Counted from the stretch's first letter, positions 24,755 to 32,800 are shown. The stretch is 37,849 bases of DNA from Deltaproteobacteria bacterium (GCA_016931115.1 JAFGFM010000168.1:1-37849); one strand, 5' to 3'. Made by a program: numbers and translations. The notes: generated from the letters alone by a model not told the origin.

Positions 24755-26548
24755 TTATTCCTGCCAGCGCCAGTTATTATCAGGTTTACTGAAGGAAAGG
24801 TTTATATCCTTTGGATCAAAGGTTAGTCCGTAAAAATCCCCATAAAAGGTCTTAGCCTCTTCCATTACATCAAATTGACATTCATCAGGGTGTAGTACTG
24901 ATGCGATATACATGAGGCCGAGTATCCAGCGCGGGGTGCCGAAGTCCCAGCCTGGGGCAGGGTGCTTGTAAATCCGCATATTCCTGACCGCCTCAACCTC
25001 TATTCCCTGTTCAATGCATTCAGAGTAAAAATCTCCCACAGAATTAGATATAAAGGCGGAAATAAACATCACTTCAGGATTAAGCCTGTTAAGCTCCTGA
25101 ACTGTGATGGTGGCGCCAGGCCGTCCACCCGGAGGGATATCCCTGTTTACACTATAGCCCCCTGCTGTTTCAACAAGCTGGTTTTCAAGACGGCCACCAT
25201 TTATATAAAACAGGGGTTTTGTCATGGCATAATATGTGCAGGGCCTCACTGGAATAGTATTAACCATAGCCTCAATACGATTCAGTCGCTCTTCAAGATA
25301 TCCTGCCAGCCTCTCTGCCTGTTCATGCACACCCGCTTTTTTTCCAAAATGGCGGAGTGTATCAATATATTTATGCGGATTCTGTATGTTGATATGAAGC
25401 CTTTTAAGCCCGTCGTTTTGAAGTATCTCTTCCCAGGCTGATATGACTGTTGCCTTTGATTTTACACCCATTGCAATAAGCATCGCTTCAACTATTTCCA
25501 TTGCCCTGGTAAGCGGGTACCCCCCCTCAAAGTCACCTTCTTTAAATGATGTAAAAGAAGATGGCCCTACTATTTTCAGGTGATGAGAACAGGAGGGGCA
25601 TGCAGCGTGATCATCCTCTTGCAGATTAATTGGCAGCTTTACCCTTGCTCCCATTGGGCCATAGAAATCACGGTGTATAAAAGGGTGGTTGCACTGCGGG
25701 CATATGGTATGAAGATAGGCGCTTCCTGGTGTATTGAACAAGTAAACATAATCAAGCACACTTCTGACCTTTTCACAGAAGGCCTCTGCCTCACGGACAG
25801 TTGGTTCAAGAGAGATATCCGCTCCTTCAAATGGCAGAAAACGCATGATCTGAAAGGGTATATCCTTTGAGATACCGGAGATATACTCTGCCAGTTCCAT
25901 TACCTCCTGTTGATTTTTTTTTGTGAGGATAGATGAAACCTCGATATGCACACCGCCATTATAGAGCATATTCATGTTTCTCAATACCGGCGATATAAAG
26001 GGCGCTCCGCATGCTATGTAAGCCTCGTCGGAAAAACCCTTCATCCCGATATTGATGAAATCAAGAAAAGGAATCAGCCTGCTAAGAGCATCTGAGGTGA
26101 AATAGGCATTGGATGAACAACCTGTCTTGAGCCCCTCTTTATGGGCGATTTCTGCTGTTTTTAAAAAACCCGGAAAGGCAACAATGGGGTCATTCATTAA
26201 AAACACAATGCCTTCACACCCTGCTTCAATGGCCTTTGATACGATTTGCCTTGGCGTCAGATGTGTAAGGGCCTTGCTCTCAGGCGACATCTCACGGACA
26301 AGCACTGTGGAAATACATCCAGGACAATTGAAATTGCATCCTGTGGTGGTTATCTGTAAAAATTTTCCCTTTGGCCGGAAATGGAGTATGGGCATTGTCT
26401 CTATGGATATGGGACATGCAACCAGGTACTGATCCGGGTATTTCTCCTGCAATGTATTATTAATAAGAACATAACGTCCACACCTGCCGGTTTGTCCTTC
26501 AGAAATCCTGCATCTCAGTTCGCATATATCACAGTTCATGTAATCCAT
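24755..26548 (-). CDS. Radical SAM enzyme fused to a FecB/BtuF-like binding domain
   Basis: 597 residues. The N-terminus CDICELRCRISEGQTGRCGRY (C6, C9, C13, C23) and the radical SAM motif CNFNCPGC (C71, C75, C78) match AmrS/PFL-activase-like enzymes. A zinc-ribbon pair follows (CPQC 283-286, CPSC 317-320). The region from about 365 to 575 resembles the backbone helix and C-lobe of the PBPs in this window: YIDTLRHFG, QAERLAGYLEERL, ETAGGYSV, LNPEVMFIS and APGWDFGTPRWILGLMYIAS (compare PFNWFDRPPSFMRLLGLKW). No signal peptide is present, so a transporter-type binding domain is joined to a cytosolic radical enzyme. It starts one base after the methyltransferase stop, with AGGA upstream. Inference: it binds the imported compound and modifies it. 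Confidence 0.85.
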   Translation of the reverse strand: MDYMNCDICELRCRISEGQTGRCGRYVLINNTLQEKYPDQYLVACPISIETMPILHFRPKGKFLQITTTGCNFNCPGCISTVLVREMSPESKALTHLTPRQIVSKAIEAGCEGIVFLMNDPIVAFPGFLKTAEIAHKEGLKTGCSSNAYFTSDALSRLIPFLDFINIGMKGFSDEAYIACGAPFISPVLRNMNMLYNGGVHIEVSSILTKKNQQEVMELAEYISGISKDIPFQIMRFLPFEGADISLEPTVREAEAFCEKVRSVLDYVYLFNTPGSAYLHTICPQCNHPFIHRDFYGPMGARVKLPINLQEDDHAACPSCSHHLKIVGPSSFTSFKEGDFEGGYPLTRAMEIVEAMLIAMGVKSKATVISAWEEILQNDGLKRLHINIQNPHKYIDTLRHFGKKAGVHEQAERLAGYLEERLNRIEAMVNTIPVRPCTYYAMTKPLFYINGGRLENQLVETAGGYSVNRDIPPGGRPGATITVQELNRLNPEVMFISAFISNSVGDFYSECIEQGIEVEAVRNMRIYKHPAPGWDFGTPRWILGLMYIASVLHPDECQFDVMEEAKTFYGDFYGLTFDPKDINLSFSKPDNNWRWQE

Positions 26549-26549
26549 T

Positions 26550-27176
26550 TTATTTCCTCATCACTATCCAGAGCCCGATATCTTCATTATGCAAAATAGA
26601 ATAGGAATTTATGCCTGCGGTTTTGAGGGCTGTTTCAAAACGTTCACGGGTTTCAGGGCTCATGTTGCGGCGCATAAGATCTCCGAACTGCCCATTGGAA
26701 TTTTCATTGGACATCATTTTGCCTTTAATGGATTCCTTTAATTCACGGTTGCCGAATCCTCCGCCTATATAGGACCACCCGCCCGGCGCAAGTATACGGT
26801 ATATCTCCCGGAATGCCTGCGGCAGGTCTTCCCAGAAAAAGACAGAACCGCGGCTTACTGCCAGGTTAATACTGTTGTCAGGGAGGGCGATTGATGATAC
26901 ATCCCCGGTTATTGTCGCAGACCTCCCCTGTATGTTATTTTCCTGAATCGTTTGTTTAACTATCTCAATCATGTCAGGCGACTGATCAAGAAAGTGCATA
27001 TATAATTGAGTGGCCTTTGCAAGGGCTGCCCCCAGATAGCCGCTGCCACAACCGATATCCAGGCATGTGCCGCTTGTTATACCGGTTCTGGCAATGATCT
27101 GGCCTGCTATGATCGGATAAATTGGTTTAAAAATATTGCGGGCAATTGAGTCAAATTCTTTAGCCTTTTTTTCCAT
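26550..27176 (-). CDS. Class I SAM-dependent methyltransferase (paralogue 4)
   Basis: 208 residues. Motif I is CLDIGCGSGYLGAALAK, motif II ends in HFLDQS, then LAVSRGSVFFW and ILAPGGWSYIGGGFG. AAGGA six nt before ATG supports the start. It is closest to the methyltransferase at 7217 (shared ITSGxCxDxG and FLDQS..M) and related to that at 21666. It is the first gene of the long module B unit, behind the conserved promoter block and a leader of about 185 nt, and is followed without a gap by the radical SAM fusion. Confidence 0.85.
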   Translation of the reverse strand: MEKKAKEFDSIARNIFKPIYPIIAGQIIARTGITSGTCLDIGCGSGYLGAALAKATQLYMHFLDQSPDMIEIVKQTIQENNIQGRSATITGDVSSIALPDNSINLAVSRGSVFFWEDLPQAFREIYRILAPGGWSYIGGGFGNRELKESIKGKMMSNENSNGQFGDLMRRNMSPETRERFETALKTAGINSYSILHNEDIGLWIVMRK

Positions 27177-27343
27177 ATCTATTCCTTTTTGTTTTCAACA
27201 TATCTATAAAGAGCTATTTATATATCTTTTCCGGTTTCATTTTATAGAGCATCCATAAATCAATTTATTTGGTTTTAAATAAGGCTAACTAGCGACTAGG
27301 AGACAACATAGTCATGCTGTTATGTATTTTAAATCAATAAAGT

Positions 27344-27413
27344 GAACGCTTTAGATGCTATATGGCAGGAATAACATAAGGATTTTCAGGTAGTCAAGTC
27401 TATTTTTTAAAAA
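27344..27413 (-). promoter_or_regulatory. Promoter/operator block of the long module B unit
   Basis: Contains TTGACT (27397-27392), 17 bp and TTATTC (27374-27369); the start point would be near 27362. It matches 18581-18650 at 52 of 70 positions without gaps. The leader down to 27176 has several short inverted repeats (e.g. ACATA/TATGT and TTATTT/AAATAA on the minus strand) but no known riboswitch pattern. From 27414 to 27564 I see no gene. Confidence 0.6.
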
Positions 27414-27564
27414 AATTCAGGCGGGATTAAAATATGATCTGCTGGATCTGATAAAAACAGAATAATACTAATCAGATAATAAAATTTCTGTATGAATATT
27501 GGATAGCTAAATTATTCATTAGGGATCGTGCAAATGAAAGATAAAAAGACCGATAAATTTATTT

Positions 27565-28677
27565 TCAGTTTATAATTTTACCCATGGATGAGCCATCATA
27601 GCCGGGGATGGCATCTATCTCTTTTCTTAAAACCTGTGATTGCAGGGCATTGGTAAGGATCTTTATTGTGGGGTGGTTCATCATATCATCAGGGATAACA
27701 AGGTCGCAGCGGACAGAGATAATTGGGACAAAACCCAGGTCATATGAATCAGCAACAGCCCTGAGACCCAGAGCAGCGTCCACTACGTTACAGGCCACCT
27801 TGCTTGCGCCATCCCGGTGTGATGTCACCTCATTCTGGTAGCCGTTTATAGCAGTGCCAGGTATCCCTGCCTTTTTTAATTCATCATCAAGCAGAACCCT
27901 TAAGGCCGCCCCCTGCTCCCGGTTTACAAACCGCACCATAGGTTGAGCCAGGTCAGCCACATTGCGGATACCAAGAGGGTTGTTCCTTGCCACGATCAGC
28001 CCCTCCTCCATAAAGGAAAATCCAAAGATATGGCATTTCATTGCCCCCAGTTTCTCATTGGTAATGGCCACATTGGCCTCAGCATCACCTGTATTATGCA
28101 GATGAGTACCCGCAACATGGGCATTGCCCTCTGCCAGGCCGTTTAAAGAGGCATGGCTTGATGCAAACAGGCAGTGGACACGAAAGTCAGGCGCTATGCG
28201 CGATATATGATTGGCCAGGATCTCAAAGGCAGGATCGCACCCCATAAGTATTATTGAATTGTTAAGCAGGTGTTCAGGGAGGAATATCTGTGTCTTTTCA
28301 CCGGCATTATCCAGCAGGCCATCAGCCGCTTTCAGGCCGAAGGATGTTGCCCTTGCGCCCTTGAGCGGGATACCAACCAGGCGGTCACGAACCTTTGCAA
28401 GAGAGAGCCGGGTTGAAGGGGTGTTATCACCGTTTATTACATGCACCGGCTGGGCATCCACTGGTTCATCCAGTATAAAAAGGTCTTCAACACGACACCC
28501 GAATAAGCGGGCGAGCTGAAGGGCAATGGCTGTATTTGGAAGGTAACGCCCTGATTCAATATCATAGATGGCCTGACGTTTTATGCCTATTATCTTTGCC
28601 AGCTCTTCCTGTGAGAGCTTCTTTTTAACCCGGTACTGCCTGAGGTTGCAAATAATCGTATTACCCTGCTGAGTCAT
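27565..28677 (-). CDS. XRE-type HTH regulator with C-terminal substrate-binding-like domain
   Basis: 370 residues. An N-terminal helix-turn-helix (about 10-62) reads KKLSQEELAKIIGIKRQAIY then IESGRYLP. From about 115 a PBP-like domain follows: IILMGCDPAFEILANHI, LNGLAEGNAHVAGTHL, EEGLIVARNNPLGI, RFVNREQGAALRVLLDDEL and VACNVVDAALGLRAVA. This C-terminal type also occurs fused to MoeA-like proteins and recalls ModA. GGGAG seven nt before ATG supports the start. It is divergent from modABC, so it probably controls molybdate or tungstate uptake in response to an oxyanion or cofactor (inference). A palindrome in its own leader is a candidate operator. Confidence 0.8.
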   Translation of the reverse strand: MTQQGNTIICNLRQYRVKKKLSQEELAKIIGIKRQAIYDIESGRYLPNTAIALQLARLFGCRVEDLFILDEPVDAQPVHVINGDNTPSTRLSLAKVRDRLVGIPLKGARATSFGLKAADGLLDNAGEKTQIFLPEHLLNNSIILMGCDPAFEILANHISRIAPDFRVHCLFASSHASLNGLAEGNAHVAGTHLHNTGDAEANVAITNEKLGAMKCHIFGFSFMEEGLIVARNNPLGIRNVADLAQPMVRFVNREQGAALRVLLDDELKKAGIPGTAINGYQNEVTSHRDGASKVACNVVDAALGLRAVADSYDLGFVPIISVRCDLVIPDDMMNHPTIKILTNALQSQVLRKEIDAIPGYDGSSMGKIIN

Positions 28678-28693
28678 ATAAACTCCCTGTCAT

Positions 28694-28708
28694 ATGCCTT
28701 TTTGGCAT
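28694..28708. promoter_or_regulatory. Palindromic operator candidate between the HTH regulator and modA
   Basis: ATGCC-TTTTT-GGCAT is a perfect 5-bp inverted repeat 17 bases upstream of the HTH start codon. A TGCCAG motif recurs at 28757-28762. TTGACA (28774-28779) with TAGTTT 17 bp further on (28797-28802) may be the modA promoter on the plus strand. Confidence 0.35.
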
Positions 28709-28899
28709 GGAAAATAGTTAAGTTATTGGATTCCTTTATCTGTTTTGATTGCACGTGCCAGTATAAAATGTAATTGACAGTTAAATAATACAATTGTAGT
28801 TTCCTTATCAGGAATCATATGTTCTCAAAAAGAATTGGTCAAATAAATAATGCTGTACAAAAGATAGCATATAGAAGAGGCAGGAAAAAGGAGCAAAAT

Positions 28900-29697
28900 A
28901 TGGGCTATAAAAATAAAATGATTTTTCTTATTATCATCTGGTGTCTGCTGATTTGGCTTGTTGGTATCTCTCCAGTATCCTTTGCGGCACAGTGTGAGCA
29001 AAAGGTAACTGTATTTGCTGCTGCCTCAACAACCAATGCCATGACTGATGTGGGAGACCTGTTTGAAAATCATAAAATGGGAAAGGCCATTTTATCATTT
29101 GCATCAGCCTCAACTCTGGCAAAACAGATTGAACAGGGGGCGCCCGCTGATATATTTGTTTCTGCAAATTCAGAGTGGATGGATTATCTTGAATCAAGAA
29201 AACTGCTCGAACCTGGCACCAGGTTTGATTTTTTAAAAAATATCCTGATGCTCATTGCGCCGGTAACGAGCCCTATAGACCATATTGATTTGGTGAAAGG
29301 CCAGGATCTTGGAAAATATCTGGGTGATGGTCTTCTTTCTACAGGTGATCCGGATCATGTCCCGATAGGTAAATATGCTAAGGAGGCACTTATAAACTTA
29401 AGCATGTGGCAGGGCATTGAAAACAAGATAGCCAGGGCAAAGGATGTGCGCGCCGGTCTGGCCCTGGTGGAACGAGGCGAGGCGCCACTTGGTATAGTTT
29501 ACGCCTCTGATGTAAAAATATCAGACAAGGTAAAGGTTGTAGGGGTCTTCCCTGAGGAGAGTCATAAACCAATAACCTTTTCAGTAGCCATTATAGCAGG
29601 CAAAAAAAGCGCGGCAGCACTTGAATTCCTAGAGATGCTTAAAACTCCTGAGGCAAAGAATATTTTTACAAAATATGGTTTTATCGTAAACAAATAA
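28900..29697 (+). CDS. modA: Molybdate/tungstate ABC transporter periplasmic binding protein ModA
   Basis: 265 residues from the ATG at 28900, fixed by AAAAAGGAG seven nt upstream; a longer frame to 28819 lacks a comparable site. A signal peptide (about 8-27, cleavage after SFA) precedes the mature start QCEQKVTVFAAASTTNAM. SFASASTLAKQIEQGAPADI and VSANSEWMDYLE are the oxyanion-binding landmarks of ModA. Further on are GDPDHVPIGKYAKE and VERGEAPLGIVYASDV. Whether it prefers molybdate or tungstate cannot be told. First gene of a modABC operon. Confidence 0.92.
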   Translation: MGYKNKMIFLIIIWCLLIWLVGISPVSFAAQCEQKVTVFAAASTTNAMTDVGDLFENHKMGKAILSFASASTLAKQIEQGAPADIFVSANSEWMDYLESRKLLEPGTRFDFLKNILMLIAPVTSPIDHIDLVKGQDLGKYLGDGLLSTGDPDHVPIGKYAKEALINLSMWQGIENKIARAKDVRAGLALVERGEAPLGIVYASDVKISDKVKVVGVFPEESHKPITFSVAIIAGKKSAAALEFLEMLKTPEAKNIFTKYGFIVNK

Positions 29698-29718
29698 AAT
29701 TAAGTTTTACAGGTCATC

Positions 29719-30417
29719 ATGGCTTTTTTAAGTTTAACACCACTGGAACTGGAGGCCATCCGGTTAAGCCTGCTTGTTTCATTGTGGGCAGTAGCCGGTG
29801 GTCTACCATTTGGTATTGCTGTAGCATGGCTTCTATCACGCCATAATTTTCCGGGCAAACCCATTGTGGATGGCATTATTCATCTGCCGCTGGTTCTCCC
29901 TCCTGTGGTCATCGGGTATCTCCTTTTAATCCTGCTGGGGCGAAGGGGCGTAATAGGGGCATGGCTTTATGAATACTTAGGCATCACTATCGCCTTTACA
30001 TGGAAGGGCGCCGCAATAGCCGCTTCTTTAATGGCCTTTCCGCTCATGGTAAGGGCAATTCGCATTTCCATTGAGAATGTTGACAGGGGTCTTGAACAGG
30101 CTGCCCACACTCTGGGTGCCGGGCCTATAAGGGTTTTTTTTACAATCACCCTGCCATTGATTATACCCGGCATCATAACAGGCTTAATACTTTCTTTTGC
30201 GAGGAGCCTTGGGGAGTTTGGCGCCACCATTACCTTTGTGTCAAATATAAAGGGTGAGACGCAGACCCTTCCCCTGGCCCTTTATACCATGACACAAGTT
30301 CCAGGGGGTGAGATACCTGCGCTTCGTCTCTGCATTATATCTGTAATTATTGCCATGGCCGCCCTGATGGTTTCCGAGTTCCTGACCCGACATTTTTCAG
30401 GCCGTATCAGGGGTTAG
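29719..30417 (+). CDS. modB: Molybdate ABC transporter permease ModB
   Basis: 232 residues, about five to six membrane segments. The ATPase-coupling EAA loop reads EQAAHTLGAGPIRVFFTITL near residues 120-140, and FARSLGEFGATI is the typical ModB end of the loop region. It starts 22 bp after modA with a weak ribosome site and is followed three bases later by modC. Confidence 0.92.
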   Translation: MAFLSLTPLELEAIRLSLLVSLWAVAGGLPFGIAVAWLLSRHNFPGKPIVDGIIHLPLVLPPVVIGYLLLILLGRRGVIGAWLYEYLGITIAFTWKGAAIAASLMAFPLMVRAIRISIENVDRGLEQAAHTLGAGPIRVFFTITLPLIIPGIITGLILSFARSLGEFGATITFVSNIKGETQTLPLALYTMTQVPGGEIPALRLCIISVIIAMAALMVSEFLTRHFSGRIRG

Positions 30418-30420
30418 CAT

Positions 30421-31509
30421 ATGATTGATCTGAATATAAAAAAAAGAAATGGCCAGTTTCAGATTAATACGACGTTCGCATTCAGGCAGGCGGGTGTTAC
30501 AGCTATTATCGGTGAGTCAGGTGCAGGCAAGACCTCAATAATAAATATGGTGGCAGGACTTATGCGCCCTGATGATGGTCATATTATAATAAACGGGCGC
30601 ACCCTGTTTGATTCTGAGACCGGCTGTAATATCTCCCCGGAAAAAAGGCATATAGGTTATATCTTCCAGGATGGCAGGCTCTTTCCGCACCTTTCCGTGA
30701 GGCACAATCTGTTTTACGGGATGAACCTTATCCCCGGGCATGACCGCTTTATTACTGTTGACCAGGTTGTTGACCTGCTGGGTATAGGTCACCTGCTTAA
30801 ACGAATGCCATCAAACCTTTCCGGTGGAGAAAAGCAGCGGGTCGCCATAGGCAGGGCGCTTTTGACAAGCCCGCAATTTCTTCTGATGGATGAACCTCTT
30901 GCCTCACTTGATGAGGCGCGCAAATCCGATGTACTGCCCTTTATCGGTAAACTTACGAGCGAGTTTAAAATACCTATCCTTTATGTGAGCCACTCCCTGA
31001 ATGAGGTGCTCAATCTGGCAGATACTGTTGTTATACTCAAGGCAGGGAGTGTGATCGCCTATGGTGACGCAGATGAGGTCTTAAGCCGGCCTGATATGCA
31101 GCAGTTCCTGGGCACCTCAAATTATGGTGCAGTTATTCCCACTGTGGTGAAGGGGCAGAGCCATAATCTTACCACCCTTCATTTTCACGGGGGTGAACTC
31201 CATGTGCCTTCTCTGAACCTGGAAAAAGGGGCAAAGGTAGTGGTACTGATCAAGGCAAGGAATGTGGCCATATCCCTTGACCGGCCATTAAATACAAGCT
31301 TTCAGAATATCCTGCCAGCGCGGATCGATGCAATCATCGAAAGAGATGAGATGATGGTTGATATACGCCTTGATATAGGCTGCATGATAATAGCAAGGAT
31401 AACCTGTGCAGCAAGAGAATCCCTCGGGCTTAAGCCGGGACAGCAGGTTTTCGCATTGATAAAAGGTGTTGCTGTTTCAACTGGAAACCTCTCCATTGAA
31501 GATGAGTAA
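30421..31509 (+). CDS. modC: Molybdate ABC transporter ATPase ModC
   Basis: 362 residues. Walker A GESGAGKTS, signature LSGGEKQR, Walker B FLLMDEPLASLD and switch His in VSHSLNE are intact. The C-terminal ~70 residues (from about 290) form the TOBE domain expected of ModC, with ILPARIDAI and CAARESLGLKPGQQVFALIK. It begins three bases after modB, so the operon is tight. A promoter-hairpin element and strong bidirectional terminator follow. Confidence 0.92.
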   Translation: MIDLNIKKRNGQFQINTTFAFRQAGVTAIIGESGAGKTSIINMVAGLMRPDDGHIIINGRTLFDSETGCNISPEKRHIGYIFQDGRLFPHLSVRHNLFYGMNLIPGHDRFITVDQVVDLLGIGHLLKRMPSNLSGGEKQRVAIGRALLTSPQFLLMDEPLASLDEARKSDVLPFIGKLTSEFKIPILYVSHSLNEVLNLADTVVILKAGSVIAYGDADEVLSRPDMQQFLGTSNYGAVIPTVVKGQSHNLTTLHFHGGELHVPSLNLEKGAKVVVLIKARNVAISLDRPLNTSFQNILPARIDAIIERDEMMVDIRLDIGCMIIARITCAARESLGLKPGQQVFALIKGVAVSTGNLSIEDE

Positions 31510-31593
31510 AAAGTCCATAAACGCAAAATAGGGTTTAAAAATGAACTACCTTTAGTTGATGTTTAATTATTTTCATTTTAACATATATTATTA

Positions 31594-31690
31594 TTGACAT
31601 AAGGGTTATTTTTTTATATTTTCCACTTATCGGGTTTTTTGGATTTAGCCAGAAAGGCCGGAGGAGCTGCTCCACCGGCCTTTCCATTTA
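31594..31690 (+). ncRNA. Candidate small RNA element E1 (promoter plus hairpin)
   Basis: TTGACA (31594-31599), 17 bp and TATTTT (31617-31622) predict a start near 31629. A strong hairpin follows about 25 nt later (31653-31683). No gene follows on this strand. The module is homologous to 32707-32800: same ATTGACATAA start, same GGGTTTT..GATT.AGC stretch and a hairpin with two CCGG boxes 17 nt apart. A short stable RNA is a reasonable reading. Confidence 0.4.
31653..31683. terminator. Bidirectional terminator between modC and the molybdopterin-binding gene
   Basis: AAAGGCCGG (31653-31661) pairs with CCGGCCTTT (31675-31683). The interior GGAGC/GCTCC stem extends it, leaving almost no loop. It lies between convergent genes and can serve both strands. 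Confidence 0.75.
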
Positions 31691-31708
31691 TTTTCAGCAA
31701 AATAATTA

Positions 31709-32587
31709 TCACTGCTTGCCAAACCCGCATACAGGATAATAGCACTCTTCACATCTTGCACATAAACCGCCATGTCCAAGCGATAACACATACTCCCTGG
31801 TAACTGTTTCACCGGTTATTATCAATGGTAACACTAGATCAAAAATGCTGGCCCTGTGATACATAACACAACCAGGTAAACCCAGAACCGGTATGTTCCC
31901 AAGGTATGCTAGCAGGAACATTCCCCCTGGATATATGGGAACCCCGTATGTTACAATCTTTGCCCCGGTCTTCCTGATACTCAAGGGAGTCAGGTCATCC
32001 GGGTCCACGGACATCCCTCCTGTGAGGGCAATAAGGTCAGCCCCTTCGGAAGCAAGTTCATGAATAGCCGCGACGGTCTTTTCTACATCATCAGGTACAA
32101 ATACCTGCTTTATAACCTCACAGTTGAGCCTTGCGAATTTTTCTTTTAATATCGGCCCGAATTTATCCTTTATCCTTCCGCTGTATATTTCAGTACCGGT
32201 TGAAATAACGCCCACCCTCAAATTTCTTAACGCCTTTATTTCAATAACCGGGGAAAATTTCTTGCATATCTTTTCCGCCTCTCTGATATTCTTTTCAAGT
32301 GTTCCAAATGTGATAGTCCTCATTTCACCAACAGGTGTTTCAGTGGCAACAACATGATTCCCATGTAATGTAGAGAAGAATATGCCTTCAATGGAATTGA
32401 TTTTTAGGAGCGCCTCTTTGTTCACCTTGAGCACCCCTGGCCCGGTCGAAAAAAATCTGATCTGGCCTTCTCCCATATCTTTCAGTTTAATGCCATGCCC
32501 TGAAGCGGCCTTTGCAATTATTGCTGAAGCATCCTCTGCCTGTAAAAAATCGACATCAAAAGTACTTTTATGTTTGAAATCATTCAT
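31709..32587 (-). CDS. Molybdopterin-binding-fold protein (MoaB/MoeA/CinA-like) with Cys-rich tail
   Basis: 292 residues from the ATG at 32587 (GCAGGAG seven nt upstream). The central and C-terminal part is the MPT-binding fold: LRVGVISTGTEIYSGRIKDK, then LIALTGGMSVDPDDLTP and PGGMFLLAYLGNIPVLGLPG. The N-terminal ~130 residues are a separate domain, not the usual MoeA domains, and the protein is shorter than MoeA (about 400). The tail has CARCEECYYPVC, a CxxCxxCx4C cluster that could hold zinc or an iron-sulfur cluster. In this setting it may act in Mo/W cofactor assembly or sensing. It has its own promoter and is flanked by the two homologous elements E1 and E2. Confidence 0.8.
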   Translation of the reverse strand: MNDFKHKSTFDVDFLQAEDASAIIAKAASGHGIKLKDMGEGQIRFFSTGPGVLKVNKEALLKINSIEGIFFSTLHGNHVVATETPVGEMRTITFGTLEKNIREAEKICKKFSPVIEIKALRNLRVGVISTGTEIYSGRIKDKFGPILKEKFARLNCEVIKQVFVPDDVEKTVAAIHELASEGADLIALTGGMSVDPDDLTPLSIRKTGAKIVTYGVPIYPGGMFLLAYLGNIPVLGLPGCVMYHRASIFDLVLPLIITGETVTREYVLSLGHGGLCARCEECYYPVCGFGKQ

Positions 32588-32650
32588 ATGTTTTCTCCTG
32601 CAGCCAGACAAGCCGGACCATTCATTTAGGTGTATTAAGTATTTTCGCAA

Positions 32651-32679
32651 TGCATAGTATAAATATTATTTGCTGTCAA
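32651..32679 (-). promoter_or_regulatory. Promoter of the molybdopterin-binding gene
   Basis: On the minus strand TTGACA (32679-32674), 17 bp and TATGCA (32656-32651). It points away from element E2, whose -35 begins at 32707. Confidence 0.5.
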
Positions 32680-32706
32680 TAAACGACATTTTAATATGTA
32701 TTAATA

Positions 32707-32800
32707 TTGACATAAAACAGTGAAGACTCTATTGTCTATTAAAATCGAAAGGGTTTTCGATTCAGCAAAAAAACCGGGAGAGTTGCTTTCCCGGTTTTCT
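32707..32800 (+). ncRNA. Candidate small RNA element E2 (promoter, hairpin, terminator)
   Basis: TTGACA (32707-32712), 17 bp and TATTGT (32730-32735) predict a start near 32742. AATCGAAA (32743-32750) pairs with TTTCGATT (32755-32762). The terminator stem is AAACCGGGA (32771-32779)/TCCCGGTTT (32789-32797) followed by a T-rich stretch. No plus-strand gene follows for over 1.2 kb, so the product would be an RNA of about 55-60 nt. Homologous to E1. Confidence 0.45.

Noticed and set aside
4950-27176. ExbB/ExbD energising proteins
   Set aside because: No frame in the region looks like ExbB or ExbD; TonB must rely on copies elsewhere.
31709-32587. Call as MoeA
   Set aside because: Only the MPT-binding domain is shared; the length and N-terminal domain differ from MoeA.
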